A stretch of 64,000 nt of DNA from Gamsiella multidivaricata (Eukaryota; Mortierellomycota; Mortierellomycetes; Mortierellales; Mortierellaceae): NCBI RefSeq assembly GCF_025024155.1, contig NW_026251710.1, positions 372,001-436,000 of the forward strand, given 5' to 3'. Shown here one piece after another: positions 38,523 through 49,203 of this stretch (its first letter is position 1; each line of letters opens with the position of its first letter). A program made the position numbers and the translations under genes. Under the pieces are notes generated by a model, which was not told where the DNA came from, did no database searches, and saw only the letters and a list, made by a program, of their open reading frames with translations.

Positions 38523-40872
38523 ATGGCACTGAACGAACCCTCCTCCTCCAGCAAGTCCACGCCTCGACGACCCTGGACCGTCCTGACCATCACCGGAGCG
38601 CTCTCGGTCTTTGCCATGATTTCCTTCCTCACCGCCTCCCCAGCCCATGGTTTATCCTCCGGTCATGTCTTTGACAAGCGTATGCTCTCTGTGAATACGA
38701 AGGTCTTGGATGAGGCTGCGGAAGAAATTCTTAGTGGTGCACACGGCCAAATCCTGCAGAAGCGAGGCAAGGCATCGCCTGGCAAATCGAATGCAGACCT
38801 GGAATGGATCCGCTTGCGATTGGGTACAAAGTCGCCTTATCCCCATGAGGACAAACCTGAGGGTTCATTGGACGATGTGCCTGATGGATACGAGCTTGTG
38901 CAGCTTCATCTTGTAAGTCGCGTTTTTTTTCATATTTTGAGTTCATGACGTTTGATGCAATGAATGTAAATGTTGGACACGATAATCTGAATGAGCAGCA
39001 TCTGATAATCTCCACATTTTTTTTCTCATGGACCACAGATTTGCAGACATGGTAAATTTTCCCTGGTCCAATTGAATTGGTCTCCACAACCCACGAACAA
39101 ATCGTTAGAGCACATGAGAGGCGCTGGTTCGTTGATTTGACACGCTCCTGCATAGCTCTTGAACCTTTTTATTTATTTATTTTTTACTTGTCCGTCGGAT
39201 ACCAGGTACGAGATATCCAAGTGCGTCGGATTCGGTCGCCTACAAGAAGCTGACGGAGAGACTCAGTAACACAACTGTACCAGGCTATGAATGGATTCGT
39301 AACTGGGTAAATTTTATCCTCACTCGCCAGTTGAACGCTGTTCTCATTATCAGACCATTAACTCTTTTTTTTCATTTATTTTTTTATGGGTAGTCAAGCG
39401 AGACTTGGTACCCTCCTTCGAGGGGAAACTTGCTCGCAACGCGTGGTGATGCCGACCTTTATGAGATCGGACGCCGCTTCGCGAAGCGATACGAGTCGTT
39501 CTTGGATCAGTATCCGTATAGTCCCAACAACTATGAGTTCCGCAGCTCCCATAAGTCCCGCTGCAGTCAGTCTGCATACGGATTCTCCCTGGGATTCTTT
39601 GAGGACCGATTAGTCAGTGATGAGGAGCCTCACCGCTCAAAGAGCGGCAGACATCTGGACGCCCCACCTTCCCAGCCCATACACATTTACACCGTCCCAC
39701 AGGTATTCTATTATCTCGGCATGAAATCATACGTCTGCTACTCATGTTTGAGCGCTTGAAACATATTATATTGACGCCTTTGAGGTCCTTCCGTGGTCTG
39801 TTGTCTAGGGCTTGGATCAGGAGATGGCGGTCGAGGACTCGTGCCCGAAGTACCTGAACGAGGTTGCGGACCAGCCTGCAGTAGGAAAGCAAGTGAAATT
39901 GTACCAAGACAGCTTTATCCCGGTGCTCGCCCAGAACCTGTCGACAACTTTTGGCGTTAACTTCACCGCCAAGGATGCCTCTCGCATCTACCAGATGTGC
40001 GGTTTCGAAGCCTCGATCTATGATGATGTCACGACCTGGTGCCAAATGCTTCTTCCTATCGCGGGTAAGAATGACAAGAAGGGCAACCATGGTCAGGATA
40101 AATCCCGACAGGACAACTTTATCAAGTTGGAGATCGCTGGCGATCTGGATGACTTCTACACCCATGGCCCTGGAGTTCCTTTTAACCAGGAGATGGGATG
40201 CAAATTGGGCACCTCGTTGATGCAATCGATCGAATTGGCACTCTCCAGTGGCCCTGATGCTATCGGGGATGGTGCCGATGGTGGCTCGACTGACTTGTAC
40301 CGCGGACACCTCAAGTTTGGCCACTCTGAGACTATCATGTTTTTCTCCACATATCTGGTAAGTACCCCTTTATTGCAGTATAGCAATCGTGTGTTATCAG
40401 CAAGACTACTTACACTCAGCTTGTTTTCTTCTCTTTACTCCTATAGGGCCTTTACAATCGGACCGGTGTCGTACTGACTGCCGACATGACTCCAGACCAG
40501 TATGCGAAGCGCGAATTCCGCTCCAGTCTCTTCGCGCCCTTTGCTGCTAACATGGCCTTTGAAGTCTTCCAGCCCAAGGCCTCGGGTTCGAACAAGATCC
40601 ATCGCCGTCGTCTCAACCGCCGTGCTGCATCAGACCCTCAAGGCTTGGTCCGCTTGCTGGTCAACGAGATGCCCCTGCCTATCCCCGGTTGCGACGGCGC
40701 CATGTTCTGCGAGTGGTCCAAGTTCAAGAGCATTTTGATTCAGCGTGGGGCAGGATGTGATTTTGAGAGCTGCTGTGGAACAGTTCCACCAATTTCAGGA
40801 AAAACCTCACAACTGAGCGTGACCTTCGCTGCGAATGCGACATGCCCCTCGACAACTCCTGTTGTCCCCTAA
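38523..40872 (+). CDS. Histidine phosphatase, MINPP1-like, left copy
   Basis: This is a secretory histidine-acid-phosphatase family protein, most like multiple inositol polyphosphate phosphatase. Six exons join in frame: 38523-38912, 39039-39051, 39206-39306, 39394-39702, 39809-40357 and 40447-40872, giving 595 residues. A hydrophobic segment near residues 20-43 (WTVLTITGALSVFAMISFLT) acts as a signal peptide or anchor. The catalytic motif RHGTRYP is assembled across a 13-nt microexon (IC-RHG) and the next exon (TRYPS). The distal motif is FGHSET, where many relatives have HAE. Cys-rich conserved segments follow (CGFEASIYDD, TWCQ, IPGCDG, CEW, CDFESCC). Substrate is not proven. The mirror-image gene at 52071-54470 keeps the same exon plan but is much diverged. 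Confidence 0.88.
39039..39051 (+). other. 13-nt microexon carrying part of the catalytic RHG motif
   Basis: The microexon (atttgcagacatg) is flanked by a cacag acceptor and a gtaaat donor. It provides Ile, Cys, Arg, His and the first base of Gly. Without it the phosphatase loses its nucleophilic histidine and the frame shifts. The inverted paralogue has a 13-nt counterpart at 53893-53905. Confidence 0.85.
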
Positions 40873-41560
40873 TGGGATGGTTAGCACAACCGAGAATGGC
40901 TTCCCGGATTGTACAAGTATCAAAAGTGAACAATTTCATACCAATTTTATTAGAAATGAATGTTTGTAAAGATCCTCTGTCTCTCTTTGCTCTCTTTGCT
41001 CTTTTGCTTTGTGACCAAAAATTGCTCTCATAATCTGAGTGGTCTAGATGCCCTGGTACGCCGAAAAGGTTGACATTTGATAAACTAACCTCCACAAAAG
41101 CAAACCGCTCAATTATGTCAAAATTGAGCCAGGGAAATAGTCCATGCGCCCTGCTCAAAATATTGGCAACCGCAGCGGATTGATCATGATTTGATGCTTA
41201 AGCTGCTTTTACTTTTTCCATAGCTATGAGCAACATGAGCATAGAAAAGTGGACCATGTCAGAGCACCGAAAGAAGCATGAACAAAGGAGCGAGGCACAT
41301 TTAAAGCAGCGCATCGATTTCGTTTTTATTAGTTTTCGTCCAAACATGAATGAATTCGAACAAAAAAAAACATGCCAGAAGACAAAAAAGGTATAGAGAA
41401 GTGCATATGTACTATTTTGTTTTCTCGTTGGGTCATCATCATCTGGGTAAGCGGGCTAATTGCTGATTTGATTTCTGCTCTGTATTTTTTTTTTCAGGGG
41501 ATAAATTAGGATGGTACTTCATGTCATGCTACAATATAGTGTTGATTTATGGTCTCTTGC
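40873..41560. other. Convergent 3' region between phosphatase and LysM gene
   Basis: The left phosphatase and the first LysM gene converge here. The sequence is AT-rich and shows no supported gene. Confidence 0.5.
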
Positions 41561-42110
41561 TTAGAGCATGTAAACAACTGACAAGAGAACACCCGCAGCG
41601 CCGAGGACCATAGATGCCCTGTTACCATTTGCACCACTGGGCTTGCTTGTTATAGGAGCGCTAGTAGGAACGGAAGTGGTAGTGGCAGCGGCGGTGGTGG
41701 TGTGAAGGGTGACTGAGGCGGCGGGCTTGCCAGTGGCAGTACCGGTAACAGTGCCGGTCTGGGTGCTGTTGCCGCCACCGCCAGCGGTGATAGAGACACA
41801 GAGGGGAGCACCGACATCGAGATTAGCGCAGTCAGTTCTCAGCTTGAGGTTCCACTTGAGAAGCTGCGCAAACGTGATTCCGTTGGCGATAGCAAAGGCA
41901 TCACAGCCAATATCGGTAGCTGTTTAATACCAAACAGAAACGTGTTAGACGCAAGTGTTTCCACGCTCATAATCCGATGCGAATCAAACTTGATGATAAC
42001 CTACGCTGGACAACGACAGTTTTCGTGCACTCCTTGACGGGGACAGGGACAACGGCCATGGCCTGGGAGGCAACAAGGGCGAGAACGGCAACGGAGAGAG
42101 AGAACTTCAT
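41561..42110 (-). CDS. Secreted LysM-domain protein 1
   Basis: This is a small secreted protein with one LysM domain, a chitin/peptidoglycan-binding family. Minus-strand exons are 42110-42005 and 41919-41561, giving 154 residues. It has a signal peptide (MKFSLSVAVLALVASQAMA), a mature start VVPVPVKECTKTVVV, and a LysM core (TDIGCDAFAIANGITFAQLL, then KWNLKLRTDCANLDVG and LCVSI). Four cysteines are present. A Thr/Ser/Ala-rich linker precedes a C-terminal hydrophobic segment (SMVLGAAGVLLSVVYML), which looks like a GPI-attachment signal. The intron lies after Val-Val-Gln at the same point in all family members of this window. It is closest to LysM protein 3 in the opposite arm. Confidence 0.88.
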
Positions 42111-43150
42111 GGTGTTTATCGTGTATGGGTTGAAATGGAGTGTTAGGTATGTGGGCGGATGTCTTGATTGAAGTAGGGTGGTATTTTTTTGTCAAAAAAA
42201 AGCGTGAAAAAAAGGAATGGAGCGAGTTGCAGAGCGAGGAGGAAAGATGAAGGATGGTAAAAAAGATGAGGGACAAGTCCCCGGGTTATGTACTCTTTCA
42301 TCCCCAGTGTGAACGGCGATTGCGAGTGAGTAGGCAAGCCAAGAGTGGGCTCCCAACCATAGAGTACGTCTGTGATTATGAATTGATATATGCGGTTGGA
42401 CTACCTCATCTGGACAGGCTCCCATCTAGTCCAGCGGACAAAAATTTCGTAAATGTGGCATGCGCTTTATATTTTTGGATGTATCGTTGACTCGATCTTG
42501 GTGCGACCTTCTCTTCTGTGTCTTATGGCCATACTCGGCTCGTGTTACCCATATTCGATCACTTCCTTTCATTTCTCACTTCGGAAAGCATTTCGGCATT
42601 ACAGTCCTGGGACAGAAAAGATCACTACTGGATGTTGTTCAGATACCAGAGTCTAAGCATCAAATGTTCACATCGCCCGAGTTTCCTCCGCACCGTTCTT
42701 TCTGTATGTCTATCGATCAACGCTGTCTCTAATAATTCAGTTTTGGTAGCACTGAACCTGCATTATTGACTAGGGGTTCCGATGCCATGGCGCTCAACAC
42801 CTCCGTAACTCAATAACCTTTCTAAATTGCAATTTCCACTCCAAAAATCCATTCATTCCCGCATGAGTCGCCACCCTAGTGCAACGGCGATAAATAAAAT
42901 AGAACTCTGAGAAAAAATGGAGAGCGAAACAGAGACGATTGATTGCGAATTTATAAGTATGCCCATCATTCCGTAATTCCACCGCTAGCTTTCATATTCA
43001 AATTCGTTTATAGCTGAGTGGGACGATCAGTTCTATAACGTAATTGGGTAAGGGTATGTTGTAGAAGGAAGATTATCTTAAAGGCGTTCCATCTTAGTGG
43101 CTCGCGAAATGTGTCCAAATGGCTATGGATTATCTTGCGTGATGGCAAGC
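42111..43150. other. Intergenic region between LysM genes 1 and 2
   Basis: It contains the promoter of LysM gene 1 and the 3' end of LysM gene 2. Short chance frames only; no gene is supported. Confidence 0.5.
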
Positions 43151-43814
43151 TTAGAGCATATAAGCAACTGAGAGCATGACACCAGCAGCGGCCAGCATCA
43201 TGGAGATCTTTGAGCCTGCGGCCTCGCTGGGCTGGGTCGAGGAAATGGGAGTGGCAGTCGTCGTGGGCTTGTTAGCAGCACTGCTGGAGATGGCGGTAGG
43301 GGCCGTGACGGTAGGGGCCGTGGCGGCACTGGTGACAGTGGTGGCAGTGACCGTGCCAGCGGTGGTAGGAGCGCCACTGACAACCGTCGAAGTTACATTG
43401 GTTGCAGGCTCAGCTACACTGCTGGTGGGCATAGAGCCTGGAACAGTGACATGGTTGGGGTTTTCCTTCAGGCAGCAGTCGCCAGGAGTGATAGAGACAC
43501 AAATGGGCTCGCCCACATCGAGGTTCTTGCAGTCGTCTCTCAACTTCTGGTTCCACTTCAAGAGATTCTCAAAGGTTGTGCCATACTTAGTAGCAAAATC
43601 AATGCAACTAACGTCAGTGGCTATGTATGTCAGAAGAATGAGGTGTAAGTACATATTGTCGCTGCATTTTTGTCCTCAAGACTGTCAAGGAAATGGATTG
43701 CTACATACGTTCAACAACTACGGACTTGGTGCATTCCTTGATGGGGATAGGAACGACAGCCATGGCCTGAGAGGCGGCCAGAGCAAGGACAGCGACAGAG
43801 AGAGTGAGCTTCAT
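43151..43814 (-). CDS. Secreted LysM-domain protein 2
   Basis: This paralogue of LysM protein 1 has minus-strand exon 1 at 43814 to about 43709 and exon 2 at about 43620-43151. The signal peptide is MKLTLSVAVLALAASQAMA, followed by VVPIPIKECTKSVVV. The LysM core (TTDVSCIDFATKYGTTFENL, then LKWNQKLRDDCKNLDVGEPI) is more diverged than in proteins 1 and 3 and carries an extra Cys pair (GDCCLKE). A long Thr/Ala/Ser-rich linker is followed by a hydrophobic C-terminus (ISMMLAAAGVMLSVAYML), a probable GPI signal. It is expected at the cell wall or plasma membrane; chitin binding is inferred from the family. Confidence 0.87.
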
Positions 43815-44825
43815 GTTGAGAGGGAAGTATGACGGCGAGAGTAGGTAGGGTAAGGATAGGAAGGATATGAGGCGAAGGGTTGAGGGAAGTGAACAACGTC
43901 AGGTAAGGGTTCTGGAAGGGGAGCAGGAATGTCTGAAGAGAAAAAGAAAAGCGGACTACGAGAAGGTATTATATACCAGCAGCCCGACCGACGGAAAGCC
44001 CACTCGACGCTTTAATGTTGATACGCTGTTTATCGGGTAAAGGGAAGGGAAACGATAAGGTTGATGCCAGACAGGACCTTGTAGAAACGGCGTGTTTCCT
44101 TACGATAGTCCTGCTCCGTTTGTTTTAGTGCCTTTAACGCTCATCCCCTGAATTGAATGAAAAATTAGTTAACTTACCGAGAATCACAGGAATTGCTCTC
44201 ATCCATCGTGCATTCACTTAATACTTCAGCACGCTGCTCAACTATCTCATGTGATACCTGCCTTGACCGATAATTCGCAGCGCTACTGTTGCACGATTCA
44301 TTTCTACACCAGAGTCGACTGAACACCTCTCGTTGTCCGGAAGCACTCGCTTTGAGAAAGGCAGATGAGGTTTGATGGATCTAAAAATACCGGGATTGCA
44401 CTGGCTTGCTGATCTCTTTCCCAGATTTTGTTTCTTTTGGCCTGCGGAAAGGGCTGCAGACTGCCCTCGCTGACGAAAAAATAGAAAACATAACTTTATT
44501 CATCATATGAATTGCATGGAATCTTCCGATCGTTCCTGGTCTCTCTGTGCCAGGGTAAAGTCTTAGTCCGCTTACGGATAGGGCGTGGTTCGCTCCTATG
44601 GTCAATCTCATTGGTTTGCATATCCTGTGCTTAAAACGCGTCGTCCGTATCCTATTTTTCGCTGCATTACGTGACAGGAGCCCGTAGTTCCAATACTTTA
44701 TACAGAGAAAATGATAACTGCAGCGTTGTTATTTTGTCAAATATTGTTTATTATGAAATAAGTATTATGCTAAAAATCGGTATAATTACGTGCTGTATAG
44801 TACAAATGAAGAAAAGAACAATAAT
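43815..44825. other. Intergenic region between LysM gene 2 and the LUD gene
   Basis: It contains the LysM gene 2 promoter and the 3' end of the LUD-domain gene. No gene is supported. Confidence 0.5.
43969..43975 (-). promoter_or_regulatory. TATA-like box of LysM gene 2
   Basis: A TATATAA motif on the minus strand lies about 155 nt upstream of the start codon. Confidence 0.5.
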
Positions 44826-45770
44826 TTAGAATCCGAGAGCGTCGTTAACAAGGATAACCTGGATGCGGCTGGGGTTAAAAGGGTTGGCCTTGCGAATGAC
44901 CTCGTAGTTGGCGATGGCCGAAGCAGGGACGCCATAGGCATCGCGTGCACGGGCACTCTCAGCAAGGAGGGCGAATTCGTTGGTGCGCTTCCAGGCCTCC
45001 TCCTCGTCCTTAACAATCTTGTTGGCTCCAGCAACGACAATGACATTGGCAGCACCGAAAGCGACACCGCCGACCTTAGATCCGGAGAGATCAGCATGTG
45101 CCAGTTTACCATCCTCGGTAACTGCACTCATAGAGGTCAAGTAGTAATCAACGGTTGAGCCAATGGTGCGGCGGAGCTCAGCCTGCTTAGCCATGTCCTT
45201 CTCGGCGAGGATCTGAGCGTGAACGTTGTTCCAGACACTATTGCAATTAATGAACATCGGTTAGGTAACTGTTCCTCCACGTAAAATGCGACAGCAACAT
45301 AGTCTACGGTATACGGTTTGAGACAATGAAACTTACGTCTCACCCTTGAGGTAGGTAATGAATCCGATCTCTTCGAGGGTGGTGGAATGGGCGTTATTGA
45401 CGCTGGCGCCGGAAGGGATCAGCCCCTTGAGAGTCTCGAAAGCCTCTCCGCGGCTGTTGACAACATGAACCTTAAAGCCGTTGGCCTCAAGAGCGGCTTT
45501 GGCGACATCCACGCGTTCAGCACCAACAGCCTTAGTGTAGTGATGATCGGCAAGAGAGGCCAATTGGGCATCGGACTTGACGAGAGCAGCGAAGGTGTGA
45601 TTGGTGTGCGTGTTCTCGGGATGAGTGGAGACTGCTGCAGCAGCAGACGAAGCAATAGCAACGGCGGGGACAGTGGCAGAGGCAGTTGGGACAGCCGTGA
45701 CAGACTTGGTCATGCCCTTCTTGGAATCCGACCTGAAAATCTTCTTAATCTGCTTGAAGAGGGAAGGCAT
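44826..45770 (-). CDS. LUD-domain protein (LutC/YkgG-like)
   Basis: Minus-strand exons 45770-45337 and 45237-44826 join in frame to give 281 residues. The N-terminal 55 residues are a basic then Ala/Thr-rich extension (MPSLFKQIKKIFRSDSKKG). The rest matches the LUD (lactate-utilisation, former DUF162) domain: RVDVAKAALEANGFKVHVVN, IPSGASVNNAHSTTLEEIGF, DYYLTSMSAVTEDGKLAHAD and AANVIVVAGANKIVKDEEEA. In bacteria LUD proteins work with iron-sulphur partners in lactate oxidation. Fungal stand-alone members are uncharacterised, so no reaction is assigned. The gene sits near the symmetry centre of the inverted duplication and has no mirror copy. Confidence 0.82.
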
Positions 45771-45931
45771 ATTGAAAATGATTGAAGACGTAGTTGTTGA
45801 AAGTGTGATTGGAGCGATGAGCGTTGAAGAGATGAAATATAAATTATCGAAGCGCGATAGTTAGATCGAAGCAAAGAGACGGTCGATGTTGTGATGAATG
45901 AAAGTCGCTGTCTTGCCTCCGAAAGGAACCC

Positions 45932-45939
45932 TTTATATA
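45932..45939 (-). promoter_or_regulatory. TATA box of the LUD gene
   Basis: A TATATAAA motif on the minus strand lies about 162 nt upstream of the LUD start codon. Confidence 0.55.
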
Positions 45940-47663
45940 CTTTCGTTGACTCCTCTTGGATCCGTAAGCTGGCCCTGTCCTATCTTCAAATTTTCATCGG
46001 TGGATTTGAAATCAAAGGGCTTGAGAGCCAGCTTTGTGGCTTGCAAAGCTGATTTTCAATCCGGCGGTTCCTACTGCGTTCCTGAGTGAGCTGAGGTTCA
46101 ATAGGTCAACTTAAACTGCTCTTCAGGCACAGGATGTGTAGAACCGAGTGTGAACCACCAACTTAGAGTAATTATCGTGCTCGAGGCATCATAAAAAGTT
46201 GCTTTCTCAACATCCCTTCGACAATTACTTGTACTTTCTTTTTATCCGGCGATGCCTGCTTGGCCTGTGTTCAAGACGGTGCCAATGCTTCTCGCAAAAA
46301 TGTATTTGTAATCCTTGTGTTACCAATCCTTTGGTACGTCGATCGCATTGATCATAAACCCCATGCGTTACTGAACTCCTCTCTCTCTTTTTTTTTCCAG
46401 TCCGTAACAGGGACAAGATGCTCGGTCAAAATGGACTTTGAACCCTAGCAACAAGGTGGCTCAGCAACGGCATGGGAATCAACCTTCATCCTGATGGCTA
46501 GGTTCTTTGTTCTTGAGATCAAGTCCAAATTGAAAGACTGTCGACAACAAAGAAGGAATGCTTCCGATCTTTAGCTTTTATACATTCCAGCGACTGTCCC
46601 ATCATCCAGCAACCTGACCCAATACCCTTTTCCTTTCCATTCAAGGTCGGATGGACGAATGCCATTCTAATTACCCGATAGCCTACCTCTAAACAGAGTT
46701 TACGTTGAATCCTGAGAGCGACCTATGTTTAGCCGTTATTTCAAATCTTTCATTTCATCCTATCCGCTGGATGGTGTCGACGAGGACGAGAGCTCATGGC
46801 AATAAATTACAAAAGAGCCATCCCTCCAAACTCGCTTGTCCCATGTAGATATGAAAGAAATAGTCTAACTACTCATCCCCATCATTTGAGTTTTTTCCTA
46901 GCTACAAGGACTTGGTCTATACTATTACCCCTACAAATGAAGTTGTGCAGCCATCGTATCGATAATGAGAATGAGTACGCGCGGTGCTATCCAGGAGAGA
47001 ATGGTTTGCGACACTCCTCTCCAATCATGGTTTTTCTGCCTTCTATAAAATCCAAAGAGATCTAAATCCTAGTTTAGCGTACATCCAGAGGGATCAAAGT
47101 AGACTGGGCCTGCAATATTAAAGAGCACTCGTACCGCCAATGACAGTCCCAGAGTCCTCGCCAGAAAGTCACGGGCCAACACATTTTTGAAATGGTTGGC
47201 TTAATTCAGTAAATAAGGTTGCCCTTTTCACGTACAAAGCTGACAGCCAGGCGCATCCACTACTGCATGCATGTCTCTGACTATATTCTCAATTATGAAA
47301 GAGATAACGGTGCCGGTGAAGGTGCAGAGACTATATGACAAGAGGACGATTAGACGCGACCGTGGTGTCTTATGTACATGGGGATATATTCATTTCAATT
47401 GAAAGGGCTCAAAGATATGTTGACCCGCGACTTCCTGGCGAGGACTATACTACACAAGCTGTCAAGATAAATGCTAGTCCCGCTGAGCATCTGCGTTTAG
47501 GTTTAATTAGGGCATCGCCTGATATAGACACAGTATATACCTCGGTATAGCAAGTGGAGGAACCAGGTGCTACAGTGCCTTCCTAAATCCGCTCATTGGA
47601 TGCAGGCTCACATACCAGAGAGGAAATATAGTGCCATGGCATGCCTGGTATTTTCTTTCTTTG

Positions 47664-47671
47664 TATAAATA
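47664..47671 (+). promoter_or_regulatory. TATA box of LysM gene 3
   Basis: The sequence tataaata lies 135 nt upstream of the LysM gene 3 start. In the duplicated pseudogene locus the matching position reads cataaata, so the first T is lost there. Confidence 0.6.
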
Positions 47672-47798
47672 GTTGTCAGAATCGGGTTACCATCCCTCTT
47701 TACACATTTCGTCCCATTCCACCCGTCGTATACCTACGATCCCTCCAGCAACACATTAAGCATTTCTCTATCATTTTCGCCTTATCCTACCCTCCATC

Positions 47799-48381
47799 AT
47801 GAAGTTCTCTATCTCCGTCGCCATCCTCGCCCTCGCTGCCTCTCAGGCCATGGCCGTAATTCCTATTCCCGTCAAGGAGTGCACAAAGACCGTCGTTGTT
47901 CAGCGTACGTAAATTTGTCTCCAAGGTAGATCCGTACAAGATACTGAGCGTGGAATATGGGTGCCTAACGCGATTCTTGCCACGGTACTAAATAGCCACC
48001 GATATTGGCTGCGATGCTTTCGCTACCGCCAACGGAATCACATTTGCTGATTTGCTTAAATGGAACCTCAAGTTGAGGACTGATTGCGCTAACCTCGATG
48101 TCGGTGAACCCCTTTGCGTCTCCGTGACTCCTGGCACTGGCGGCAACTCGACCAATCCTGTCACCAAGCCCACTGCCACCAGTGCTGCCGTTACTTCAGT
48201 TCCTGCGGCTACCCACGCCTCGGCCACCACCGGTGCCTCCAAGCCCGCTGCAACCACCTCTGCTTCCGTTACGCCACCACAGACTGGATCTGTCGTCGCA
48301 CACAACGCTGCTACAAGCACAAAGTCGTCCATGGCCTTGGCTGCTGTTGGTGTTTTGGCTTCGGTCGTGTACATGCTTTAA
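47799..48381 (+). CDS. Secreted LysM-domain protein 3
   Basis: Exons 47799-47904 and 47996-48381 give 163 residues. The signal peptide (MKFSISVAILALAASQAMA), start of the mature protein (VIPIPVKECTKTVVV), LysM core (TDIGCDAFATANGITFADLL, then KWNLKLRTDCANLDVGEPLC) and probable GPI tail (SMALAAVGVLASVVYML) are all intact. The linker is rich in Thr, Ala and Ser. It is nearly the same as LysM protein 1 in the opposite arm and is the parent or sister of the pseudogene at 51435. A TATA box lies 135 nt upstream. Confidence 0.9.
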
Positions 48382-48683
48382 ATACAGCCTCATCTCTTGA
48401 CGAGCTGAATGTCTTGTCGCAACTGAACTGTGAGGTCCTTTATACCTTCTATATCTATATAGACAATCAGCATCTTACCATAAGTTAGATGAATCTAATA
48501 ATAATAAATGCGCGCTGGCGGTGCTACAACAATATGTACTTCTTTCTGTGCTTCACGATCATGACAGATTTGGCCACACATAGAATTACATCCATCTTCA
48601 CGATTCAGAATAGCTGTGAGCTTCTAGCAGCATGAATATTTCCAAGACTTCATAATACCCTGGGTCAGTTTTTTATATTTGTA

Positions 48684-48699
48684 AGAGCGTATACGCTCT
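48684..48699. terminator. Perfect 16-nt palindrome in the LysM 3' region
   Basis: The sequence agagcgtatacgctct is a perfect inverted repeat about 300 nt downstream of the LysM gene 3 stop, followed by AATAAA-like sequence. It is preserved at 52009-52024 in the pseudogene copy. A role in 3'-end formation is a guess. Confidence 0.35.
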
Positions 48700-49203
48700 A
48701 AAATAAAAATAAAGTCGGTAAATCTGAGGCGTGTTCAAAGGCCCTGAGGTAACGACAGAGAGAGTATCCGTTGCCCTCCCCTACTCCGTCGCATGCTTCT
48801 GTCTTCTGTCTCGTCGTCTTTCTCGGAGATGTCCTCACATTCCCATTTTTTTCAACGCCAATCTTCTCATTCATCCTCAGTGATTGCCCCTGGTTACTTT
48901 CACGCTTCTATTTCCTATATCTCGCCGACATATCATACGTTCCTTTAATATATTATTCAGTATCCTTCGCAGCATCCTTCGCAGCATCTTCGTCCATCTC
49001 AACTGCAAACTCATACAGCAATGTCAAGACGCGATTTTGGAGGAAATATCCTACCACCTACGCCCCCATTTCCATTCGGTTAGACCAATCGTTATCAAAA
49101 CACCTACAGTAATAATACCGTACCGCGCAAGCACTCCAGCGTCAACAGCAGGACCCTCGAGCTTGAATGATAATGAAGTGGATAGTAAGGGTTTTTGGAA
49201 TAA

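Larger units (their letters stand above)
45771..47798. other. Non-coding spacer at the centre of the inverted duplication
   Basis: This 2-kb stretch lies between the LUD gene and LysM gene 3. It contains both promoters and otherwise only short frames without recognisable homology. It includes, or lies close to, the symmetry point of the inverted duplication. I did not detect a hairpin long enough to be obvious by eye. Confidence 0.45.
47665..48727. repeat. Direct duplication, unit 1 (intact LysM locus)
   Basis: This segment, promoter to 3' region of LysM gene 3, recurs in the same orientation at 51311-52052 with internal deletions. Both end in the same sequence, aataaagtcggtaaatctga. The pair brackets the PIF/Harbinger-like remnant. 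Confidence 0.85.

Noticed and set aside
47335..47550. 71-codon frame in the central spacer
   Set aside because: Too short, with no motif and no splice partners. Neighbouring frames contain stops, and I could not tie it to a mobile element.
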